A stretch of DNA of 49,248 bases, taken from assembly GCA_029557215.1 (NCBI GenBank), contig JAKPQQ010000277.1, positions 1-49,248 on the forward strand, in the 5' to 3' direction. Each line of letters opens with the position of its first letter. The first letter of the stretch is position 1. The notes beneath the pieces are model-generated. The model was not told the DNA's origin. It did no database searches and saw only the letters and a list, made by a program, of their open reading frames with translations. This DNA comes from Fibrobacterota bacterium (lineage in GTDB: Bacteria; Fibrobacterota; Fibrobacteria; UBA5070). A program made the translations under genes and the position numbers. Below are positions 16,250 to 25,435 of the stretch, in pieces.

Positions 16250-18328
16250 ATGGATCCGCAGGAACAGAATCCGCCGCGCAATATCGTCTTGTGCTCCGAC
16301 GGCACCGGGAACACCGCGTTCAAGGATCGCGGCACCAACGTCTTCAAGCTGTTCGAGGCGCTGGAACTGGACGACCACCAGCGCCTTCCGGGACTCCCGC
16401 GCCAGATCGCCTACTACGACGACGGCGTCGGCACGGGCTCGACCCTCCCCGAACGCGTCCTGGGGGGCGCCTTCGGGTACGGGCTCAAGCGCAACGTGCT
16501 CTCCCTGTACTCGCGCCTGTGCGAGACCTGGAGGCCCCAGGACAAGATCTTCCTGTTCGGATTCAGTCGCGGGGCGTTCACCGTCCGCACGCTGGCGCAC
16601 CTGGTGTGCGCGCACGGGATCGTCGCCAAGACCGAATGCGGAACGGACGGAGCGCCTCCCACGGAGGCCGCGTTCCAGGCCTCCCTCGAAGAGCTGTGGG
16701 CGACGCGGTTCTCGCCTCCGCGACCACCGCGCGGCCGCGAGGCCGAGATCGAATTCGTCGGGGTGTGGGACACCGTCGACGCGGTCGGGATCCCGTTCGA
16801 GGAGATCGCCGATCTGGCCAACATGTACTACCAGTTCAAGTTCCCCGACCACGAGCTGTGCGCCGGAGTGCGGATCGCGCGGCAGGCGTTGTCCATCGAC
16901 GACCCGCGGCGCACGTTCCACCCCAAGGTCTGGACGGAGCCCGAAGAATCCGACAGGATCCGTCAAATCTGGTTCGCTGGAGTGCATTCCAACGTGGGTG
17001 GAGGCTACCCCAAGCAGGGGATGTCGCTGGTGGCGCTGGACTGGATGATGTCGGAGGCGGAACAGGCCGGACTGCGGTTCGTGCCGACCGACCGGCTGGC
17101 GGTGATCGAACGCAGGAACGTCAACGACAAGCTCTACGATCCCCGCGCGGGGCTGGCATCGCTGTACCGCTACGAACCCCGGGAGATCGGGAAGATCTGC
17201 GCGAAAGCGGGAATCGCGAATCCTTACCTGCACGAATCGCTCTTCGATCGCCTGGAGCTGCGCCCCGAGGCCTACGCCCCGGGGAATCTCCCCGATCGAT
17301 TCCGCGTCGAGACGACCGCGCGCCGCGACGAAAACGGGAATTGGACGAGACCGGCTCCGATCTTCCGGGCGCCATCGACCATTCCCAACACGCTTTCCGA
17401 GACGGCGGCGGCAGTCCCCAAGATCCAATCCGGCCAGAACTCCCTGATCCTGGCAATCGAGCTGATCGTCGCCACCATCCTGGGGATCGCCGCGAACCGC
17501 TGGCTGTGCTGGACACCATCAGGAGCTTCGATCCTCTACGCGAGCGCCGGATTCACGTTCCTCGTCGCGATCCTGTTCCCGTTGAGCGCATCGGTGAACG
17601 CCACCCGGCAATCCTTCGTGGAACGTCTGGTCCGGTCCGGAATCTGGAGTTTTCTGGGACTGCTCGCGGCCGGCAACGTCGCGACCTTCGCGATCGCCGG
17701 CCATTTCCTGGCGATCGACGGCACGACCAGTTTCCTGATCGGACACCCTCGCTCGGTCCTTGCCATCGCCGCCGCGGCTCTGGTGGCTTGGCTTCTTCTT
17801 GATTTGGCCCAGAAACACCGCGGAAGCAAAGGCCCTTCGGCGAGGATCGAACTGGGCAAACTGCCTTGCGTGGTGGCTTTCGGGTGTTTTCTGCCGGGGG
17901 TGCTCCCCTTCGCGTTCCACCGCTCGGTCGCGACCGGATCCGCCCTGTTCGTTTCGCTGCAGATCCTTCTGTTCGCCGTGGGTGTCGGACTCCTGCAGCG
18001 CGCGCTGCGGAACGCCCCGCCTGCGCCGGACCCGGCCAAGAAGATCCGCGAGAAAAGCGAAAACCGGATCTGGCCGTTCCTGGCGCGCGCCCTCCCCGCG
18101 TTCCTGGTGGTCGCGTTCGCGCCCAGCGCGAGCGCGTGGATCTTCCAGCGCGAAGAACTCCGCCCGGGCCAGATCGCCATCGCGGCATTGTTGATCGTGG
18201 TCGCGCTCTTCTCGATCGTTAGGATCGTCCGCGGCAAACTCGCGCTGGAGTCCCTGAGGGAACGCGCCGCGGATCTTTGGCTTTGTTCGCGCGCCGGCCG
18301 ACCGGCGCGCGACGTCACATCAGGTTGA
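16250..18328 (+). CDS. DUF2235 alpha/beta-hydrolase protein with membrane tail
   Basis: A 692-residue protein. Residues about 10-340 are a DUF2235 alpha/beta hydrolase, the fold of Tle1-type phospholipase effectors. The nucleophile is S106 in FGFSRGAF, LCSDGTGNT is the oxyanion-side motif, and GVWDTVDAVG and GVHSNVGGGYP supply the acid and histidine regions. The C-terminal half holds about seven hydrophobic segments (from about residue 400) with a basic linker near 580. No type VI secretion genes are nearby, so an effector role is not supported by context. A resident membrane lipase or hydrolase is equally possible. Its end overlaps the end of the convergent receiver-HDOD gene by 14 bases. 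Confidence 0.85.
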   Translation: MDPQEQNPPRNIVLCSDGTGNTAFKDRGTNVFKLFEALELDDHQRLPGLPRQIAYYDDGVGTGSTLPERVLGGAFGYGLKRNVLSLYSRLCETWRPQDKIFLFGFSRGAFTVRTLAHLVCAHGIVAKTECGTDGAPPTEAAFQASLEELWATRFSPPRPPRGREAEIEFVGVWDTVDAVGIPFEEIADLANMYYQFKFPDHELCAGVRIARQALSIDDPRRTFHPKVWTEPEESDRIRQIWFAGVHSNVGGGYPKQGMSLVALDWMMSEAEQAGLRFVPTDRLAVIERRNVNDKLYDPRAGLASLYRYEPREIGKICAKAGIANPYLHESLFDRLELRPEAYAPGNLPDRFRVETTARRDENGNWTRPAPIFRAPSTIPNTLSETAAAVPKIQSGQNSLILAIELIVATILGIAANRWLCWTPSGASILYASAGFTFLVAILFPLSASVNATRQSFVERLVRSGIWSFLGLLAAGNVATFAIAGHFLAIDGTTSFLIGHPRSVLAIAAAALVAWLLLDLAQKHRGSKGPSARIELGKLPCVVAFGCFLPGVLPFAFHRSVATGSALFVSLQILLFAVGVGLLQRALRNAPPAPDPAKKIREKSENRIWPFLARALPAFLVVAFAPSASAWIFQREELRPGQIAIAALLIVVALFSIVRIVRGKLALESLRERAADLWLCSRAGRPARDVTSG

Positions 18329-20135
18329 TCGTTTCGCGCAGCAGGCAGACAGGAACCGGCAAACGAAGGAACCTGAATCCGGGAGGGGACGCGAGGTTCC
18401 CGAGCGAAGCCTTGTGCAGGACCAGGATCGGGTCGGGCGAGGCCATGATCGTCTTCCAGTTGCCGGATTCCGGTTCGACGGCGGCCACCTTGCGAACACC
18501 CTGGATCTTGAGCAGGGATTCCGGGGAATCGTAGGCGTCGAACCGCTTGGCGCGCGACAGGACGTGTTCCACGGGATCGGGGGACCTCCAGCGCGGATCC
18601 CGCCAGTAGGCGATCCCGACCTCGCCCCAGAGGTCCCGTTCTTCGTTCACGCCGCGGTCCGGTTCGGGCAATCCCGCCAAAGCCCCCAGTTTCGCGATCT
18701 CGTCCTCGATCTGGGGCAACTCGAGCGCCAAGCGTTCGAAGTCCCTCCAGGATCGGCCTTCGTCCTGCGAGAGCGGCCGGACCTCGGCCAGATCGTTCCA
18801 TCCCCAACCCAGCGCGACCGCGAGATTGTGGGCCGCATCCACCCGCCGCGGAAGCTCGCCGGGCTCCCTCGGCTGGCGCCCCAGGCAGATGTTGTGGTAG
18901 TCGCGCAACGGCCCCGCGATCGATTCCGGAATCCGGTACCGGGCGTACACTTCCTGCGCCAATTGGCCGGGGACCATTCCGAACGCCTCGGAAACGGCCT
19001 CGGACGGCGCCGTGCCTTCGTCGATCGCCTTCTGACGGCATTCGTTCCACTCTTCGCCCAACGCCTGCAGCCCGAACAGGAGCGGAAGATCGTGGAACAA
19101 TCCGGCCAGGTAGGCCCCGGAGCGCACATGCCCGGGCGCGAGCCTGTCGCAGAGGACAGCCGTCGCCAGGCAATGCCACCAGATGCCTGCCAGATCCCGT
19201 CCGTGCTTCCCTTGGAGCGCGTCGCGTTCCACCAGCGGGATCATGGAGATCATCTCCACCACCGAGTCGATCCCCACGTTGCGCAGGGCTTCGTCGAGCT
19301 GGCCCACCAGGGTCGCGCCGCGATGCGCGGCGGAATTCGCCAGCGAAAGCACGCGGGCGGAAAGCACCGGATCGCGCCGCACCACCGTTTCCAGCTGCAC
19401 CAGGCTCGCGGTCATGGAGGACGCCAATTCCAGGATCTCGGTCACGGGCCCGGGCAGCGCCCTCGCCTCGATGTTGCGGAACAGCCGCACGCGCGAGGCG
19501 ATCTTCTTGCGCTTGTGGGCCAGCGCTTCCTGGGGATCGTAGCCGCTGAGCGGTCCCATGGTGGAGATCGGCCCGATGCTGGAACCGGCGGCGCTCGCAC
19601 CCACCGACGGCGCCCCGGACGGAACACCCGCGGAAGCGGCCGCGATCGTCGATGCGCTGGACGACGCCGTGCTTCGCGCCCGGGAGGGAGCGAGGGAAGC
19701 CGAGTCGTTGGCGGCACCGGCGACGAGCGGAGCCGCAGGGGCTGGCGAGGCCTGGGCGGATTCTTCCGGGGCCAGGCGCATCTCGATGCGCAGGACCAGC
19801 TCCTGGACGGAAAACGACGACTTCACCACGAAATCGCGCACGCCCAGCTTGGCCGCCTCTTCCAGGTATTCCCGCTTGGGTTGGGCGGTCATCAGAATGA
19901 CCGGGATCTTGGTGCGGTCGCTGCGGACGTTGATCATGCGCAGGAACTCGATGCCGTCGTAGTCGGGCATGCAGATGTCGACCAGCGCGAGATCGGGAAC
20001 CGACTTGGCCACCGCGGCCAGCGCCAGCGGGACCGAATCCGCGTCCATGACCGTGTAGCCGCGCAGCTTCAGGACGTCGACGATCGAATCGCGGAACATC
20101 TGCTGGTCGTCGACGACGAGAATGGTCTTGGTCAT
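18315..20135 (-). CDS. Response regulator with HDOD output domain
   Basis: A 606-residue two-domain signalling protein. Residues 1 to about 125 are a receiver with acidic pair D9-D10, phospho-acceptor D53 in LVDICMP, T84 region ILMTAQP and a Lys in VVKSS. Residues about 130-205 are an Ala/Ser-rich linker. From about 210 to 410 lies an HDOD domain (RRDPVLSARVLSLANSA, then AGLFHDLPLLFG), a nucleotide-hydrolase fold without catalytic certainty, often tied to c-di-GMP or motility signalling. The remainder is unassigned. It starts 17 bases after the kinase gene stop, so it is the likely phospho-target of the REC-kinase upstream. Confidence 0.9.
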   Translation of the reverse strand: MTKTILVVDDQQMFRDSIVDVLKLRGYTVMDADSVPLALAAVAKSVPDLALVDICMPDYDGIEFLRMINVRSDRTKIPVILMTAQPKREYLEEAAKLGVRDFVVKSSFSVQELVLRIEMRLAPEESAQASPAPAAPLVAGAANDSASLAPSRARSTASSSASTIAAASAGVPSGAPSVGASAAGSSIGPISTMGPLSGYDPQEALAHKRKKIASRVRLFRNIEARALPGPVTEILELASSMTASLVQLETVVRRDPVLSARVLSLANSAAHRGATLVGQLDEALRNVGIDSVVEMISMIPLVERDALQGKHGRDLAGIWWHCLATAVLCDRLAPGHVRSGAYLAGLFHDLPLLFGLQALGEEWNECRQKAIDEGTAPSEAVSEAFGMVPGQLAQEVYARYRIPESIAGPLRDYHNICLGRQPREPGELPRRVDAAHNLAVALGWGWNDLAEVRPLSQDEGRSWRDFERLALELPQIEDEIAKLGALAGLPEPDRGVNEERDLWGEVGIAYWRDPRWRSPDPVEHVLSRAKRFDAYDSPESLLKIQGVRKVAAVEPESGNWKTIMASPDPILVLHKASLGNLASPPGFRFLRLPVPVCLLRETINLM

Positions 20136-20151
20136 TCCCTGGTCCCGTCCA

Positions 20152-22014
20152 TCAGCTTTTCTGCACCGCGTCGAGGGGCGAGAAGTCGAACTCGTTGGAA
20201 CTCGCGGGAAGCTCCGTGCGCAAGCGGACCACCACGTCGGTGCCTTCCCCTTCGCGCGTCTCGATGCGGATGCGCCCGCCGTGCCGCGCCACGACGCGTC
20301 GGCAGATCGCCAGGCCCAACCCGGCTCCGGTGACCGAATAGTGCCTCCGGCGCGCTCCGGAGGAAAGCGCCAACGGCTCGCCCAGGAGCGGAAGCACGTC
20401 GGCGGGGATCCCGTCGCCGGAATCCGTCACCTTGAGGGTGGCCCAGCTCGGATCGGTCGGATCCAGATCCACCGCGGCCTTCACCACGCCTTTGGAGGTG
20501 GCCCTGAGGGCGTTGGAAAGCAGGTTCACGCAAAGACGGCGGATCCCGTGCGGGTTCCCGACCATTTCGCACGAACCGAAATCGAGCACGGAGAGATCCA
20601 CGCCGGGTCGCACCGCGCCACGGACCAGCTCCGCGGCACCCCTGAGCTCCTCGCGCAGGTCGAACCGGGTCCAGGTCGCGCCGTCGGAATCGTCGCACAC
20701 GAAGGCGTCGGTGACATCGCGCACCGTCTCGGCCAGATGGATGGAAATCTGCACGATCCGGGAAACCAGCCGACTCACTTCGGGCAGCAGAAGATCGGAG
20801 CTCCATGCGAGGGTTTCGGCGGTGGTGCGCAACGCCCCGATCGGGGTGCGAAGATCGTGGGCCAAGGTGGCGACCACTTCGCGGAATTCGGCCGCTCCGT
20901 TTTCCAGGAGACGGCGGTCGAAGCTCAGGTTCGCCCGGCGCTCCAGATCCTGCGCCAACCCCACCACGCGCCGCGCCGCCCGCAGCCGCGCCAGGAATTC
21001 GATCCTCTGCATGGGCTTGGGGATGAAGTCGTCGACACCGTCGGAAAAGGCCTGGGTCAACAGCTTGGGATCGGGGTCTCCGGTGACGAGGATGAAGTAC
21101 GGAATCTTGTGGCGACCCGGTCCGCGCAGGACGCGCAGAAGCGTGATGCCGTCCATGCCCGGCATCACCTGGTCGGCGATCACGATATCGAAGTCCTCGC
21201 GATCCAGCAGCTCCAGGGCTTGGTTGCCGTCGTGGAACCCCGACATCGCCCAGCCTTCGCCGAGATGCTCCGCGCAGATGGAATCGGCTGTCGCCTTGGA
21301 GCGCAACGCCGTCCCGACCACCCTCGCGCCCAAGGCCGTCCGCCCTCCCTGCCACCCACCGTAGTAGGCGATGTTCATCGTCGCACCCGAGGCAGGGTAG
21401 TCCACCTGGTAGGCCGGACGCGCCAAATTCTCGGGCTTGGAGCACAGAAGCGGAAGAACCGCCGTGCAGGGCTGGTCGCCGGCGGTCGGATTGCATTCAT
21501 ACGCGACGCCATTGATCGCGCCCTTGCAATGCAGGAAATCGATCCCGAACCGGTCGTCCCGCTTGCGCTTGAGCCAGGTCATCCCCTTGCGGACGCCGGC
21601 AGTGTCCGGCTTTTCGAGAATCAACGAACGCTCGACCTGACCACCTCGTTCGATGGTGACGCGCAGGGTATCGGACGCCCAACCATCCGCGTCGGACAAC
21701 GCGAAGACCTTGTACGTCGCGTCGGGAAGGGTATCGAACAGGTAGTTCCCGCCCCTGAACGCGGACACGCTGTCCCGCAGACTGTCCCTTCCGACGAGTT
21801 CCTGGACAAGGAAGACCTTCGCCGGTACCGCGACCCCCATGGCCCTTGCCGCTGCACCTGGTCCGGCGGAGTCGAGCTTGCCCGCGATCCGCCCCGTGTT
21901 CCCCGTGGCGGTGACCCCCGCGTGCCGTTCGGCGCAACCCCACAACGAGGCTCCCAGGCAGGATGCGACAAAAACGGTCAAGGTTCTCAAGAGGCTCGTG
22001 CTTCGATCGGGCAT
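20152..22014 (-). CDS. Chimeric lipoprotein / receiver-histidine kinase (fusion or misjoin)
   Basis: A continuous 620-residue frame made of parts that do not belong together. Residues 1-27 are a lipoprotein-type signal ending in SLWGC, and 40-140 look like a carboxypeptidase-regulatory-like beta domain. Residues 150-263 form a Cys-containing secreted domain ending in GWAMSGFHDG. From residue 262 the sequence is a receiver lacking its first 30 or so residues, with phospho-acceptor D281, T311 and K333. A histidine kinase follows with H386 in LAHDLRTP, the N-box N497-N501, DSGDGIP and GAGLGLAI. No membrane helix separates the exported part from the ATP-using part. The start ATG 22014 has AGAAGG upstream and overlaps the preceding gene by 28 bases. 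Function of the whole is doubtful. Confidence 0.7.
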   Translation of the reverse strand: MPDRSTSLLRTLTVFVASCLGASLWGCAERHAGVTATGNTGRIAGKLDSAGPGAAARAMGVAVPAKVFLVQELVGRDSLRDSVSAFRGGNYLFDTLPDATYKVFALSDADGWASDTLRVTIERGGQVERSLILEKPDTAGVRKGMTWLKRKRDDRFGIDFLHCKGAINGVAYECNPTAGDQPCTAVLPLLCSKPENLARPAYQVDYPASGATMNIAYYGGWQGGRTALGARVVGTALRSKATADSICAEHLGEGWAMSGFHDGNQALELLDREDFDIVIADQVMPGMDGITLLRVLRGPGRHKIPYFILVTGDPDPKLLTQAFSDGVDDFIPKPMQRIEFLARLRAARRVVGLAQDLERRANLSFDRRLLENGAAEFREVVATLAHDLRTPIGALRTTAETLAWSSDLLLPEVSRLVSRIVQISIHLAETVRDVTDAFVCDDSDGATWTRFDLREELRGAAELVRGAVRPGVDLSVLDFGSCEMVGNPHGIRRLCVNLLSNALRATSKGVVKAAVDLDPTDPSWATLKVTDSGDGIPADVLPLLGEPLALSSGARRRHYSVTGAGLGLAICRRVVARHGGRIRIETREGEGTDVVVRLRTELPASSNEFDFSPLDAVQKS

Positions 22015-22874
22015 GGTTCGCCTTCTTTCTCGGAGCCCCCGCGGGTGACGGGGAACAGCTGCATGTTGAACTGGAACACGTCCATGTCGGTGCCCTGCGC
22101 GTCCAGGATGTCCCGGACGAGATCGTCCTGGAACCCCCGCAACTTCTGACGCAGCCTGGGAAGCGCCGACTTCGGCACGGAAAAGGTAAGCGAACTGATC
22201 TCCCTCTGTTCGGGAGGAAGAGCGTCCAGGGCGGAGCGCGCCCGCTCCATCATGACGTCCTGGAACTTCATGATGGCGAGATCGGCGCCGTCGGGGTCGC
22301 TGCGCAGATAGGGATCGACCTGTTCGAAACGTCCGTCGTCGGTCTGCTTGAGGAATCCCATTTCGCAGAGGGATTTGACCGCCTTGCGGCAGCGGGCGCC
22401 CGACAATTCCGGAACCATCCTCTTTCCCAGCGCGTCCCAATCGCCATCGAAGCGCACGATGCTGGCCAGCTCGCGCAGGACGGGCAGACGCCAATCGCTG
22501 AAGTAGGCGTAGGAGTCCAATCCTTGAAGGCTTTTCTGGATCCGATTGGGCACCAGGGATCGCATGCGTTCGTGCTGGCGCGTCCGCTCGGAAAGCGACG
22601 TCGCGCGGCGGCGCAGGACCATCGCCTCCAGGTAGTCGGCCCGGTTGGCGTCCAAGCCGATCAGAAGCGCCAATCGCCGAACCAGCTCCTGGCTGATCGG
22701 CAGCAGCGGATCGTGGAGGATCCTGTGGAGATGGCTCTTGGAGGACAACCCCAGACGCCCCGCGACAGCCTGCAAGCTGCCGCGACGCCCCAGGCTCTCG
22801 CGCTGGGCCGAGAACCAATCCCGCAGATAGACCTGCGGGTCGGCGTACATGAACGGGTCCGGTTTGGGGGCCAT
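21987..22874 (-). CDS. TIGR02147 family protein (Fibrobacter paralogous family)
   Basis: A 295-residue protein of the TIGR02147/DUF4423 family, found mostly in Fibrobacter and relatives in many copies. It begins with the family opening PDPFMYADPQVYLRDWF. A helix-turn-helix-like segment follows (LQAVAGRLGLSSKSHLHRIL) and then LVRRLALLIGLD. The C-terminal part (REISSLTFSVPKSALPRL) is the conserved block of these proteins. It is probably a cytoplasmic DNA-binding regulator, inferred from the helix-turn-helix. Its 3' end overlaps the lipoprotein start, so the two are coupled. The family is the main clue to the host phylum. Confidence 0.88.
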   Translation of the reverse strand: MAPKPDPFMYADPQVYLRDWFSAQRESLGRRGSLQAVAGRLGLSSKSHLHRILHDPLLPISQELVRRLALLIGLDANRADYLEAMVLRRRATSLSERTRQHERMRSLVPNRIQKSLQGLDSYAYFSDWRLPVLRELASIVRFDGDWDALGKRMVPELSGARCRKAVKSLCEMGFLKQTDDGRFEQVDPYLRSDPDGADLAIMKFQDVMMERARSALDALPPEQREISSLTFSVPKSALPRLRQKLRGFQDDLVRDILDAQGTDMDVFQFNMQLFPVTRGGSEKEGEPCPIEARAS

Positions 22875-23048
22875 GCCCTAAAGATGGACTCGCGGTTCCG
22901 GCTTGCACAGTCGATTCGTGGCGCGCGGTCCCGTACCGTACATGGATCACACCTCGTACCCGACATGGCGCGACGGACAGGATTCGGCTGAACCTGCTTC
23001 CCGGCCGGGAGTAGTTTTGAGGATCTGAACACCAACAGGCACATCGGA

Positions 23049-23753
23049 TTGGCCCGCGCGGTCAACAAGGCGGGATTCGCCTCGCGCAGCCAGGCGGAAC
23101 GACTGGTCCGCCAGGGTGTGGTCCGCCTGAACGGGAAGATCGTGCTGGATCCGGAAAAGCCCACGACGGTCCGCGACCGGATCGAGATCGACGGAACCCC
23201 CTTGGTGGCCTCGCGCAAGGTCTACCTGATGTGCAACAAGCCGCGCGGTCTAGTGACCACCGCCGAAGACGAACGCGGTCGCGCCACGGTGTTCCGGTGC
23301 CTGGAAGGTTTGGACATCCCCCACGTGGGACCGGTGGGCCGCCTGGACATGGCCAGCGAAGGCCTCCTGCTGTTCACCAACGACACGTCCTGGGCCAACG
23401 CCCTGCTGGACCCCGCCAACCGGATCCCCAAGACCTACCACGTCCAGGTGGAAGGCGCGGTGGACGAAGCGACGATCGAGCGCATGACCGCCGGGATTTC
23501 CGACAAAGGCGAACTCCTGCGGGCGGATTCCGTCACCGTGCTTCGCGCCGGCACGCGGCACCTCTGGCTGGAGGTGGTCCTGCGGGAAGGCAAGAACCGC
23601 GAGATCCGGCGGATGGCGGCCGCCTGCGGCCTGGACGTGCTGCGGCTGGTCCGCGTGCGGCTGGCTTGCCTGGAACTGGGCGACCTCCCGAAGGGAGGCG
23701 TACGGGAATTGTCCGCACAGGAACTGTCCAAGCTGCGGGGGATGATCGGGTAG
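23049..23753 (+). CDS. rRNA pseudouridine synthase, RsuA/RluB/RluE/RluF family
   Basis: A 234-residue enzyme that isomerises a uridine in rRNA. Residues 1 to about 50 are an S4 RNA-binding domain (NKAGFASRSQAERLVRQG). The catalytic aspartate is in GRLDMASEGLLLFTNDT, and REGKNREIRRM is the family signature. Which rRNA site is modified cannot be told. The start is uncertain: TTG 23049 gives a standard-length protein, while an in-frame CTG at 23025 with GAGG near 23018 would add eight residues. It is divergent from the TIGR02147 gene and convergent with dnaA. Confidence 0.9.
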   Translation: MARAVNKAGFASRSQAERLVRQGVVRLNGKIVLDPEKPTTVRDRIEIDGTPLVASRKVYLMCNKPRGLVTTAEDERGRATVFRCLEGLDIPHVGPVGRLDMASEGLLLFTNDTSWANALLDPANRIPKTYHVQVEGAVDEATIERMTAGISDKGELLRADSVTVLRAGTRHLWLEVVLREGKNREIRRMAAACGLDVLRLVRVRLACLELGDLPKGGVRELSAQELSKLRGMIG

Positions 23754-23771
23754 CGCGCGGCCGGGGCCGGA

Positions 23772-25181
23772 TCAGCCCTTGAAACGCGCCTTCACGGCCT
23801 TGCAGGTGGCGGCGATCTCGGCGTCGGTGGCCAGGGTTTCGCGCGCGGCGTCCAAGGAGTGCGTGACGGTGCTGTAGTCGCGCCCGAACAGCACCCCGAT
23901 GGAATGCAGGGTGTTGTCGGTGAGCTCGTGGATGAGCAGCATGGCCAGCTGGCGGGCGACCACGACGGGGCGCTTGCGGGTGCGCGAGCGCATGAGGGCG
24001 AGGTCGATCTGGAACGCGTCGGCCACCGCCTGTGCGATGGCGCCGGGCGAGGCCTGGTTGCGACGGTTGCGAAGGGCGTCCTTGAAGACGGCTTCGGCGG
24101 TGGAACGGTCCACGCGACCGCCGCACATGTCGGAGAACGCGCACAGCTTGAGCAGCGCGCCTTCCAGTTGCCGGACGTTGCCGGTGAATTGTTCGGCGAT
24201 CAGTTCCAGCACGTCGGGCGTGATGTGCCAGCCGCCTTCCTGGGCCTTGCGACGCAGGATGGCCAATCGCGTGTCCTGGTCGGGTGCGTTCAGGTCGACG
24301 ACGAATCCCGACTCGATGTGACGCAGGATCTGCTTGTCGAAGTGCTGGACTTCCGAAGGCGGACGGTCGCAGGTGAGGATGATCTGCTTGCGCTGGCTTT
24401 GCAGCACGCTCATCACGTAGACCATCTGCTCGCGAAAGCGAGGCTTGTCGACCTCGCCGCCGAAGAACTGGATGTCGTCCAGCAAAAGGACGTTGGCGTC
24501 GCGGTAGATGTTGTGGAACGCCTTGAGATCGCCTTTGCGGGCGACTTCCAGGTATTCCCGCGCGAATTCCTCCGACGTGCGGTACACGACCTTGCGCGCG
24601 ACGTCGTGGCCGAGCACGAAGTGCCCGATCGCGGTCATGAGATGGGTCTTGCCCAGGCCGGTACCGCCGACAAGAAGAAGCGGATTGGCGCGCACGCCCC
24701 CGGGGAATTCGGCGACCTGGCGGGCCACGGCGAGGGCCAGCCGGTTGCATTCGCCTTCCACGAAGCTTTCGAAGTTCATGCGCGGCGCCAAGCGCGCGGC
24801 TTCGCGACGGACCGCCTCGGCCTGGACTTCCTGGCGGGCGGTGTGCGCCCGGGCGACCGGAGCGCGAAGAACCGGTGCATGGAACGGCGTGCTGGCCGGG
24901 ACATCCACCAATCCATTGGGATCCAGGACGATCCGGATCTGGACTTCGCCGCCGATCTCTTCGCGAAGGACCTTTTCGATCAGGCCCTTGTGGTGGGCGT
25001 GGACGAATTCCTTGGCGATCAGAGTGGGAGCCAGGATCTGGAGGCTTTCGCCTTCCCACTCCCCGAGCTTGAGCGGCGCGAACCATGCGGCGTAGGCCGC
25101 TCGGCTGACTTCCCGAGCGACTCGCTCCAGACACGCCTGCCAGAGGCGACTGGAATCCGATTGAATCAACAATGAGTTCAC
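23772..25181 (-). CDS. dnaA: Chromosomal replication initiator protein DnaA
   Basis: A 469-residue AAA+ initiator. Domain I starts at SRLWQACLERV. After a variable linker (about 85-130), domain III has Walker A GGTGLGKT (172-179) and Walker B LLLDDIQFF, and NVRQLEGALLKL is the sensor-II region. Domain IV ends with GRDYSTVTHSLD, the DnaA-box recognition signature (commonly RDHTTVxHA). I chose GTG 25181; a TTG at 25205 is also in frame and neither has a clear ribosome-binding site. dnaN and recF do not follow, unlike the textbook cluster. A perfect DnaA box lies upstream. Confidence 0.95.
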   Translation of the reverse strand: MNSLLIQSDSSRLWQACLERVAREVSRAAYAAWFAPLKLGEWEGESLQILAPTLIAKEFVHAHHKGLIEKVLREEIGGEVQIRIVLDPNGLVDVPASTPFHAPVLRAPVARAHTARQEVQAEAVRREAARLAPRMNFESFVEGECNRLALAVARQVAEFPGGVRANPLLLVGGTGLGKTHLMTAIGHFVLGHDVARKVVYRTSEEFAREYLEVARKGDLKAFHNIYRDANVLLLDDIQFFGGEVDKPRFREQMVYVMSVLQSQRKQIILTCDRPPSEVQHFDKQILRHIESGFVVDLNAPDQDTRLAILRRKAQEGGWHITPDVLELIAEQFTGNVRQLEGALLKLCAFSDMCGGRVDRSTAEAVFKDALRNRRNQASPGAIAQAVADAFQIDLALMRSRTRKRPVVVARQLAMLLIHELTDNTLHSIGVLFGRDYSTVTHSLDAARETLATDAEIAATCKAVKARFKG

Positions 25182-25246
25182 GTTAGCCCACAGAATTGGG
25201 GACAAAGCGACCGAGGCGCCCAGCTATCCCCAAGCTCATTCACAGG

Positions 25247-25255
25247 TTATCCACA
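25247..25255 (+). promoter_or_regulatory. DnaA box (TTATCCACA)
   Basis: A perfect TTATCCACA lies 66 bases upstream of dnaA, with near matches CTATCCCCA at 25224-25232 and TCATTCACA at 25237-25245. Three boxes within about 30 bases fit dnaA autoregulation. They could be part of an origin, but I see no long AT-rich unwinding element here. Confidence 0.7.
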
Positions 25256-25382
25256 GTCTGGCGGGTGGCAAAAGGTCGTACTCGGGACAACTTGGGATGG
25301 AACTCCGAAGAACCCACTCGAACCTCTTGGTCAGAGCCTCCACGACAGGTAAGGCTCGAGTTCGAATATAACACCACCCGTT

Positions 25383-25398
25383 CCGATCCAGGGATCGG
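25383..25398. promoter_or_regulatory. Perfect inverted repeat upstream of sugar transferase gene
   Basis: The arms CCGATCC and GGATCGG pair perfectly around AG. The repeat lies 11 bases after a possible -10 box TATAAC (25367-25372) and 38 bases before the next start codon, a position suited to a repressor site. No matching regulator is identified. Confidence 0.4.
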
Positions 25399-25435
25399 AT
25401 CGTGCAAGTCGTTCTTGGTTCTAGGTTTGTGAAAG

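Noticed and set aside
25182..25435. Replication origin
   Set aside because: Only one perfect DnaA box, no long AT-rich element and gene directions do not support it; kept as a finding only.
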